A DNA stretch of 64,000 bases. Origin: Gallionella sp. GTDB lineage: Bacteria; Pseudomonadota; Gammaproteobacteria; Burkholderiales; Gallionellaceae. Of this stretch, positions 58,012 to 64,000 are shown piece after piece. The stretch covers positions 681,198-745,197 of the forward strand of contig JAQTUP010000002.1 in assembly GCA_028707275.1 (NCBI GenBank), read 5' to 3'. The stretch's first letter is position 1. Each line of letters begins with the position of its first letter. Made by a program: the position numbers and the translations under genes. The notes below the pieces were generated by a model. It saw nothing but the letters and a program-made list of their open reading frames with translations. It was not told where the DNA came from and ran no database searches.

Positions 58012-58276
58012 TTTGCTTCAACAATATCCGGCAGACACCACGGAAAATCCACTGGGAGGTTAAAATTGGCGCGCGGTGCAACACGGCGGATCATATGGCT
58101 GAAATTCGCCAGTCGCGCCTGCAACGTCGGATTCTAATCTAAATGTCGATATTCCAGCGCCGATTTTCTGACATGTGGCTATTTCCACACATAAACCGCA
58201 GCCCGATACAATCTGGCGCGTAAAATACAACGTCCGCATTATAGAATGCTTGCACCGGATCTATTTACCGAAAAAC

Positions 58277-59257
58277 ATGAACAGTATAACAAGTGAAGCA
58301 CGACCAATATGCGACCTGTGCCATTCGACAGGGGAGCTTGCCCAAAGCGAAATCACAGATCCTGACGGCAATCTGAGCGGCAGCTGGGGCTTTCAGCGCT
58401 GTACCGCGTGCGGCGTATATTGGCTCGATCCCGCCCCGCCACCGCACGAAATCTGGAAAGCGTATGCCACTTACCATACGCATACGCGCAAGTCCGGCAA
58501 CAAGGTTGCCCGAGCCGCGCTCAGCCTGATCCATCGCCTCATCAAACTATGCCTGCTGCCGCTGTGGGTAGTGAACGGAATGAAACGGGAGGCCGACTAT
58601 TTGCGATTCATGACACTGGCCGACGAACCTGTGGGTGTACTGCTGGATGTCGGCTGCGGTGGCGGGCGGCTGCTCAACCGCATGCAAAAACGCGGCTGGC
58701 AGGTTGAAGGTATCGACTTCGATGAAAAGGCGTGTGAAAAAGTAACGAAGCGCTATGGAATCAGGGCTCACGTCGGCGATCTTGCACAGTGCAATCTTGC
58801 GGCTGACAGCTTTGACGTGATCTGTATGAGCCAGACCATCGAACATCTGTATGACCCGATGACCACGCTGCGAGAGTGCCTGCGCATACTGAAACCGGGC
58901 GGTTTACTGGTCATGACAACCCCCAACGCACAGAGTCTCGGCGCCGGTGAATTCGGCAAATTCTGGCGCGGCTGGGAGGCGCCCAGGCATTTACACCTGT
59001 TCACCGTCAAATCATTAGAGCAGCTCACACGGCAATCAGGCTTCGACGTCACCAACGCCGACACCTACTCGGCGGGTTCTGCCGTAGTGTATCGCGTGAG
59101 CCGCACAAATCAGCGGGGCGGCAACTTATCCTGGCTCGAAGAACTTGGCATGCTGATCTGGAGCTACCGCCGCGAGTTGCAGGAATACCGGGCACAAAAT
59201 ACCCATCCACATACCGGGCAGAACGTATTGATTCGCGCCCGCAAACCCGCACACTGA
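58277..59257 (+). CDS. SAM-dependent methyltransferase with N-terminal zinc ribbon
   Basis: A 326-residue class I methyltransferase. Four cysteines (CDLCHS and CTACGVY) form a probable zinc ribbon at about residues 12-50, and the SAM-binding motif VLLDVGCGGGRLLNRM follows at about 120, with TTPNAQSLG later. This layout is common among methyltransferases of surface-sugar clusters. The gap of 265 bases upstream holds the divergent promoters and a TATAGAAT-like box near 58240. It is followed closely by a glycosyltransferase. Confidence 0.86.
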   Translation: MNSITSEARPICDLCHSTGELAQSEITDPDGNLSGSWGFQRCTACGVYWLDPAPPPHEIWKAYATYHTHTRKSGNKVARAALSLIHRLIKLCLLPLWVVNGMKREADYLRFMTLADEPVGVLLDVGCGGGRLLNRMQKRGWQVEGIDFDEKACEKVTKRYGIRAHVGDLAQCNLAADSFDVICMSQTIEHLYDPMTTLRECLRILKPGGLLVMTTPNAQSLGAGEFGKFWRGWEAPRHLHLFTVKSLEQLTRQSGFDVTNADTYSAGSAVVYRVSRTNQRGGNLSWLEELGMLIWSYRRELQEYRAQNTHPHTGQNVLIRARKPAH

Positions 59258-59265
59258 GATTCCAT

Positions 59266-60105
59266 ATGTTCTCCATCATCATCCCAAGCTGGAACAATCT
59301 TGCACTGCTGCAACTTTGCATACGCAGTATCCGCCAGAACTCAGCCTACCCTCATCAAATCATCGTGCACGTCAACGACGGCTCTGATGGAACGCTCGAA
59401 TGGGTACGCGAACAAAAACTGGACTATACGGCATCCCCCGATAATATCGGCATTTGCCTGGCGGTCAATGAAGCGGCCATGCACGCCAAAATGGATTACA
59501 TCCTGTACCTGAACGATGACATGTACTGCTGTCCGGGTTGGGATACGGCACTGGTGAACAAACTAAAAGGCATCGACACCGACCTGTTCATGTTATCCGG
59601 CACCATGATAGAGCCGCGCGACACGGGCAACCCTTGCGTGATCGTGGGCAATTACGGGCTTGATGCGGATGTATTCGATGAAGCCAGGTTGCTCGCCGAA
59701 TTGGCGCAGCAACGCAAGGCCGACTGGTGTGGCGCCACCTGGCCGCCTACGCTGGTCAGTCGCCGCTGGTGGTTCAAGGTGGGTGGCTACAGCAGCGAGT
59801 TTTCACCCGGCATGAGCAGTGACAACGACTTTTCGATGAAGCTGTGGCATGCAGGTTGCCGCATCTTTCTGGGGGTGGGCGACTCTTTGGTCTACCATTT
59901 TCAGTGCAAATCCACAGGCAAGGTGAAGAAGAACGATGGCGGCCGACAATTCCTGCAAAAGTGGGGAATGCGCCAGTCGGTGTTCGACCGCTATTATCTC
60001 AGGCGCGGCCGGACGGCAACGGCGCTGACGCTGGGTGAGCCTGATGACACGCGCGAATTTCGCTGGCAATTGCTGCGCGGCAGGATCAAACGCGCGATAA
60101 GCTGA
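59266..60105 (+). CDS. Family 2 glycosyltransferase (paralogue of 54774)
   Basis: A 279-residue GT-A enzyme, MFSIIIPSWNNLALLQLCIRSI, with LYLNDDM as DXD-type motif and FSPGMSSDNDFSMKLWHAGC. About half the residues match the minus-strand paralogue at 54774. It lies nine bases after the methyltransferase stop. Confidence 0.88.
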   Translation: MFSIIIPSWNNLALLQLCIRSIRQNSAYPHQIIVHVNDGSDGTLEWVREQKLDYTASPDNIGICLAVNEAAMHAKMDYILYLNDDMYCCPGWDTALVNKLKGIDTDLFMLSGTMIEPRDTGNPCVIVGNYGLDADVFDEARLLAELAQQRKADWCGATWPPTLVSRRWWFKVGGYSSEFSPGMSSDNDFSMKLWHAGCRIFLGVGDSLVYHFQCKSTGKVKKNDGGRQFLQKWGMRQSVFDRYYLRRGRTATALTLGEPDDTREFRWQLLRGRIKRAIS

Positions 60106-60156
60106 CGAAAAACGCAGTTTTTCGCCATCCCCGAGTAATCCCGCACCTTTATTGAT

Positions 60157-60969
60157 TTATTGATCTGGATCCCCGCTTGCGCGGGGATGAGCGCATTGCA
60201 AATGCAAAGCACTCAGTTTGTGATATTTAAGATAGGTCGTGCGCGCATTCATGCAGGCGATTGCCCATCCGGCAGATCCGTCCAACACGCCCAGCCGTAA
60301 AACGTAGGTTCGCAAGAAGGCCCAGGCTCCGCGCAACAACGCATCCGCATGAGCGGATTTTTTCCCCGCTTCAAACATCTGCCGCGCAGCCGCCGTCGAG
60401 TAATGCTCGACCTTGCGTTCCACATCGGCTAAAGTGAGGTAACTGTAATGCAGCAGCGGGGTCTTAAACCTGGCAGTCTTGCCTGTCAGCAACACACTCT
60501 CGTGTACCAGACTATCGGAAAACCTGCCCGCAGATCTTCTGAACAGTCGCAACACATAATCCGGATACCAGCCACAGTGACGGATGAATTTCCCGCAAAA
60601 CTGTGACAGGCGCGGACAGTAATAACCATCGGCATCGGCGCGCTTCATTGTCTGCTCGATCTCAGTCCGCAGTTCAGGCGTTGCGCGCTCGTCCGCATCA
60701 ATAGAGAATACCCAGTCGCCCGTAGCGTAACTCAGCGCAATATTTTTCTGCGGGCCAAAACCCGGCCAGTCTGCATGCACGTACACCTGCACACCCAGCG
60801 AGCGAGCGATGTCGGCCGTATCATCAGAACTACCCCCGTCCACCACGATGATTTCATTCGCCCAGGCAACCGAGGCTATGCAGGCGCGAATATTGGCGGC
60901 CTCGTTACGGGTAATGATGATAACCGACAACTTTGCAGACAAGCTCTCGCCTGAGATGCCGCCGCTCAT
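60157..60969 (-). CDS. Family 2 glycosyltransferase (WaaE/KdtX-like)
   Basis: A 270-residue GT2 enzyme: LSVIIITRNEAANIRACIASVAWANEIIVVDGGSSDDT, GFGPQKNIALSYATGDWVFSIDADER and a C-terminal WY-rich region. This is the WaaE/KdtX pattern, adding beta-glucose to inner-core heptose or a similar acceptor. The ATG at 60969 is preferred over an upstream TTG at 60990. The last residues, HPRASGDPDQ, are encoded by a dispersed palindrome and are probably not part of the original protein. Confidence 0.86.
   Translation of the reverse strand: MSGGISGESLSAKLSVIIITRNEAANIRACIASVAWANEIIVVDGGSSDDTADIARSLGVQVYVHADWPGFGPQKNIALSYATGDWVFSIDADERATPELRTEIEQTMKRADADGYYCPRLSQFCGKFIRHCGWYPDYVLRLFRRSAGRFSDSLVHESVLLTGKTARFKTPLLHYSYLTLADVERKVEHYSTAAARQMFEAGKKSAHADALLRGAWAFLRTYVLRLGVLDGSAGWAIACMNARTTYLKYHKLSALHLQCAHPRASGDPDQ
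60160..60192. repeat. Palindrome ATCCCCGC/GCGGGGAT at the 3' end of the glycosyltransferase gene
   Basis: The arms 60169-60176 and 60181-60188 flank a TTGC loop, preceded by CTGG, the form of a widely dispersed bacterial repeat. It forms the last codons of the minus-strand gene ending at 60157. Confidence 0.85.
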
Positions 60970-60999
60970 GCCAGTCCGCCACTGCGACAAAAATCCGTA

Positions 61000-61965
61000 C
61001 TACACGGCATCTGTCGTCTCCTGGCGTCGCTGCCAAAGGTGATCAATCCACATACTCAGCCCCAGATAGACCGCGCCCCACCAGGCCAACAGGTTTCCCT
61101 GCCCCCTGGCATCCATGCCCAGCCCTGTCAATGCCGATACGCCCGCCAGTATCATCAGCACACCTTCGGCAAGAACGACACCGCGCGGCGACCAGCCCAT
61201 TTCCAATAAACGCTCAAAATAATGACGTCGATGCGATCCGGAAAACTTTTCTTTTTTCCGTGCACGACCAAGCGCCGTCAAAGTTGCGTCGACCACAAAT
61301 GGGGAAAACACCAGCACGGGGAACCAGATCGGCCAGTATCCCTGTTTCCAGCCCCATACGCCAAAGGCCGCCGCAAGAAATCCGAGCGGAATGGCGCCCG
61401 CGTCACCCAGAAAAACTTTGGCCGGATGCCAGTTGTGATAAAGAAACCCCAGGGCTGCGGCGCCGACTGTAAAATTCAGCATGGCGAAGGCTTCATTCCC
61501 GCCCATCAGCCCGGCGATTCCGTAAAAACTGAATCCCGCCAGCGCCATGCCGCCCGCCATGCCGTCCGAGCCATCCATCAACTTGTACAGATTGCTCATC
61601 CATACAATATATATCAGCACCGGCAGCATCCAGACCCAACTCACACCGGCTCCCGCCAACACGATCAGTGCCGCTATAAAGTGGCCTGCCAACCGTACTC
61701 GCTGCGGCAAACCGCGCACATCACCCACCAGGGACAAGACGAACAGGCCCAGGACGGGCAATACGATCCACCAGGCCCAGAACGAAAAGAGCAGAACCCA
61801 TCCGGACATAATCCCTGCCATCAGCGCAATCCCTCCGGTGCGCGGAACGGGTCCTGCGGGCAGCGTTTCATCAATCTCTTCAAACGTGCCATGGCGACTC
61901 AGGGTCAGTATCAGCGTCAGAAGCAAGGTGACCGAAGCTGAGATAAGCGGGGAATAATGGTTCAT
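61000..61965 (-). CDS. MraY/WecA-family undecaprenyl-phosphate glycosylphosphotransferase
   Basis: A 321-residue polytopic enzyme that transfers a sugar phosphate onto undecaprenyl phosphate to start glycan assembly. Motifs: PRTGGIALMAG, N125 to MDGSDGMAGG, FLGDAGAIPLGFLAAA and SHRRHYFERLLEMGW. In the usual DD motif the sequence is SLVGDVRGLPQ, with G81-D82 in place of Asp-Asp. The start is the ATG at 61965; a longer frame to 62094 would overlap waaC and lacks family similarity. Confidence 0.88.
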   Translation of the reverse strand: MNHYSPLISASVTLLLTLILTLSRHGTFEEIDETLPAGPVPRTGGIALMAGIMSGWVLLFSFWAWWIVLPVLGLFVLSLVGDVRGLPQRVRLAGHFIAALIVLAGAGVSWVWMLPVLIYIVWMSNLYKLMDGSDGMAGGMALAGFSFYGIAGLMGGNEAFAMLNFTVGAAALGFLYHNWHPAKVFLGDAGAIPLGFLAAAFGVWGWKQGYWPIWFPVLVFSPFVVDATLTALGRARKKEKFSGSHRRHYFERLLEMGWSPRGVVLAEGVLMILAGVSALTGLGMDARGQGNLLAWWGAVYLGLSMWIDHLWQRRQETTDAV

Positions 61966-62009
61966 GAATACTACCGTTGATTGAACGAAGTTAATTTTAA
62001 CACGTGCGA

Positions 62010-63077
62010 CTATTGACCAGTATCTGTGCTGCGAATCGCGTTCAGCGCCAGACAATGATCGAAGACAGACTGCGCTGTGATGGCCTGCTGGCAAGGAGGG
62101 ACGCCAACAGGGGATTCAAGCCTTGGACAATCGCGTTTAAAGCAGGGGGAACAATACAGGCCGGAGGTCAGATGCAAACAGGATTTCCCCAGAATTCCGC
62201 TGTAGGAAGGATCGGTCGGGCCATGCAGCATGATGCCGGGAATATCCAGCACGGTCGCCAAATGCCCTATGCCCGTTTCAACACTCACGAAACCCGTTGC
62301 GTGCAACAATACACGCATCAGTTGAGTCAATGACAGCCTGGGTAAAATCTGGGCCTGATCACCACCGGCCCTTTGCAGGCGCTGCGCTCGCTGATATTCT
62401 TCCTCATTTCCCCAGGGCAACAGGCAGCACCAGCCATGCTGAGTCAACAGGCGCACCAGTTCCTGCCATGATGACTCCGGCCAATATTTGCTGTTCCAGG
62501 TTGTTCCATGCAACAGAACGAAGACGGGCTTATCAGCGATGCATTCCAGCCCATCGGGCAGGTTTTCCGCCATTTCCTTTTGCCGGAATGGTCCCAGACC
62601 AAAGTCAGCCGCCTGCCGGATATCTGCGCCGAATAACCCGGCTATGAGTTGCCGGTTTTTTTCAATCACATGCAGCCCCGGCACTGTTTTGACAGTCTTG
62701 CTGTAAAATTTGGCCGCCAATGATTCACGCGCGCTGTCTGCATGAAAACCAAACACCTCCACCCCGGCTAAGCGCGCCAGCAATGCGCTTTTGAGCAAGC
62801 CTTGCGCATCCAGCACGATGTCGTAATTTTCAGCCTTAAGCGCTCGTTTCAGGTCGCCCAGCAGGCGTGGTAACTTCCACCAGCGCTTTTTATGACCGCG
62901 CAAAGGCACGGCAATAACTTTATCGACCCCCGCATGCCAACCCGCCATTTCGGCAAAAGCAGGCTCCACCAGCCAGTGAATTTCAGCGTCAGGAAAACAG
63001 CGGCGCAAATCGCTGATCGCCGGAAAAAGATGCAGAATATCGCCTAACGACGACAATCTAACGACAAGAATTTTCAT
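62010..63077 (-). CDS. waaC: LPS heptosyltransferase I WaaC
   Basis: A 355-residue GT9 enzyme that adds the first heptose to Kdo. It starts MKILVVRLSSLGDILHLFPAISDLR, then GLLKSALLARLA, GTTWNSKYWPESSWQELV and ETGIGHLATVLDIPGIMLHGPTDP, all typical. It is part of the LPS core gene set with waaA and the WaaE-like gene. Confidence 0.94.
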   Translation of the reverse strand: MKILVVRLSSLGDILHLFPAISDLRRCFPDAEIHWLVEPAFAEMAGWHAGVDKVIAVPLRGHKKRWWKLPRLLGDLKRALKAENYDIVLDAQGLLKSALLARLAGVEVFGFHADSARESLAAKFYSKTVKTVPGLHVIEKNRQLIAGLFGADIRQAADFGLGPFRQKEMAENLPDGLECIADKPVFVLLHGTTWNSKYWPESSWQELVRLLTQHGWCCLLPWGNEEEYQRAQRLQRAGGDQAQILPRLSLTQLMRVLLHATGFVSVETGIGHLATVLDIPGIMLHGPTDPSYSGILGKSCLHLTSGLYCSPCFKRDCPRLESPVGVPPCQQAITAQSVFDHCLALNAIRSTDTGQ

Positions 63078-63125
63078 TTTTGTTTCGGCAAGTTGCCTGG
63101 CAGGTAACGGAATTTTAAAAAAGTC

Positions 63126-63671
63126 TCAATTAAACAAGGCGGCACAGGCCAAATCCTGACCCTGCGCATCCTTGGCAGAGACAATCGGCGCTGCCTGGAG
63201 CATCCAGTCTATGGCCAATACCGGATCGTCCCAGCGCAGGCAACGCTCGTGTTCAGGAAACCAGTAATCCGTCGTTTTATATAGAAATTCAGCACTCTCT
63301 GACAGCACCACAAAGCCGTGCGCAAAACCTTCCGGCATCCAGAACATGCGCTTATTGTCTTCTGATAGTTCGACCGCCACATGCTGACCGAAGGTAGGCG
63401 AGCTTTTGCGTATATCTACAGCGATATCCAGAACGGCTCCTTTGACCACACGAACCAGCTTGGCCTGCGGATGTTGAATCTGGTAATGCAGGCCGCGCAG
63501 CACCCCCTTGACCGAGCGCGAATGATTGTCCTGTACAAAGTCCACATCACGGCCAGTCAGTTCAGCAAACTTTAACCGATTGAAACTTTCATAAAAAAAA
63601 CCTCTGTCATCACCAAATACTTTGGGTTCGATGATCAGCAAATCTGGAATGCTGGTTTGAATTGCCTTCAT
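63126..63671 (-). CDS. rfbC: dTDP-4-dehydrorhamnose 3,5-epimerase RfbC (RmlC)
   Basis: A 181-residue cupin enzyme in the dTDP-L-rhamnose pathway. Segments are [35 protein letters not shown] with the catalytic His, and [16 protein letters not shown]. Its ATG overlaps the rfbA stop (ATGA). Rhamnose is therefore a likely sugar of the surface glycan. Confidence 0.95.
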   Translation of the reverse strand: MKAIQTSIPDLLIIEPKVFGDDRGFFYESFNRLKFAELTGRDVDFVQDNHSRSVKGVLRGLHYQIQHPQAKLVRVVKGAVLDIAVDIRKSSPTFGQHVAVELSEDNKRMFWMPEGFAHGFVVLSESAEFLYKTTDYWFPEHERCLRWDDPVLAIDWMLQAAPIVSAKDAQGQDLACAALFN

Positions 63672-64000
63672 ACTGTCCCTTTTTCCCTGAGCACCTGCAT
63701 CAGGTAGGCGCCATAGCCGCTCTTGATCAGCGGTGCGGCGAGTTTTTCCAGTTGCGCTGCGTCAATAAATCCATTTTTATAGGCTATCTCTTCCGGACAG
63801 GCGATTTTTAACCCCTGGCGATGCTCGATGGTCTGGATGAACTGACTGGCGGCCAGCAGCGACTCGTGCGTGCCCGTATCCAGCCAGGCAAAACCGCGCC
63901 CCATGGTTTCTACCGACAAACGGTCGCGTTCCAGATAGATGCGATTCACATCGGTGATTTCCAGCTCGCCACGCGGCGAAGGCTTGAGGTTCGCCGCGAT
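63668..64000 (-). CDS. rfbA: Glucose-1-phosphate thymidylyltransferase RfbA (RmlA), C-terminal part
   Basis: The frame is open on the minus strand to the window end and encodes the last ~110 residues of RmlA. They read [14 protein letters not shown], then [40 protein letters not shown] and end LREKGTV, all typical. It makes dTDP-glucose, the first step to dTDP-rhamnose, and is coupled to rfbC. The 5' part lies beyond the window. Confidence 0.94.
   Translation of the reverse strand: MAANLKPSPRGELEITDVNRIYLERDRLSVETMGRGFAWLDTGTHESLLAASQFIQTIEHRQGLKIACPEEIAYKNGFIDAAQLEKLAAPLIKSGYGAYLMQVLREKGTV

Overview
The window reads as a chromosomal segment of a Gram-negative betaproteobacterium. Supporting genes are lptE, waaA, waaC, zapD, a MutT-ThiE fusion, a BPSS1780-type membrane protein, a DUF2782 protein and a type IV pilus pilC-pilD pair. 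A class I phosphoribulokinase implies Calvin-cycle autotrophy, and two small related c-type cytochromes lie nearby. An autotrophic Nitrosomonadales member, perhaps Gallionellaceae-like, fits best; the family-level guess is inference. No rRNA, tRNA, phage, CRISPR array or transposase gene was seen.

Layout. 1-6.4 kb: end of an EVE-domain gene, a TauE/SafE permease, relA without its usual last domain, and a large GGDEF/EAL sensor. 6.4-11.1 kb (minus): a complete livKHMGF-type ABC importer. 11.2-15.2 kb (minus): two cytochromes c, a hexose-6-phosphate epimerase and ilvD. 15.3-23.3 kb: mainly plus-strand housekeeping genes (lgt, a CorC/HlyC-family protein, pilC, pilD, coaE, zapD, yacG, a YqiA-like esterase), with the MutT-ThiE fusion and a DUF805 protein on minus. 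23.3-34.8 kb: plsY, folB, polA, a LOG-family protein, thrB, membrane proteins, uvrD with a MEKHLA-domain gene, and an exonuclease. 35 kb: prk, divergent from a plus-strand run leuS-lptE-holA-cutA-dsbD-aroQ-accB-accC-prmA-DUF3426 (36-47 kb). 47-64 kb: the cell-envelope region, with waaA-apaH, two tandem MBOAT acyltransferase/SGNH pairs, glycosyltransferases, an O-antigen-ligase-like protein, a methyltransferase, a WecA-like transferase, waaC, rfbC and the end of rfbA. Together these would build, polymerise or ligate, and probably O-acylate a surface polysaccharide or LPS.

The most unusual feature is a dense population of small repeats that invade genes in frame. One class is tandem HEPTAMER arrays: the 7-base unit differs between loci but the period stays 7, and several loci are arranged as inverted arms of a hairpin. 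They lie between genes (13.3, 17.4, 18.8 kb) and inside leuS, dsbD and both MBOAT genes. A second class is C/G-rich palindromes (inside polA, leuS and waaA, and in intergenic gaps). The leuS copy is flanked by an 8-base direct repeat exactly 72 bases apart, which looks like a target-site duplication from an in-frame insertion. Further palindromes sit in uvrD and at the end of a glycosyltransferase, and a small CTGCCTGT palindrome is nested inside other repeats at three places. No gene that could move them is visible here.
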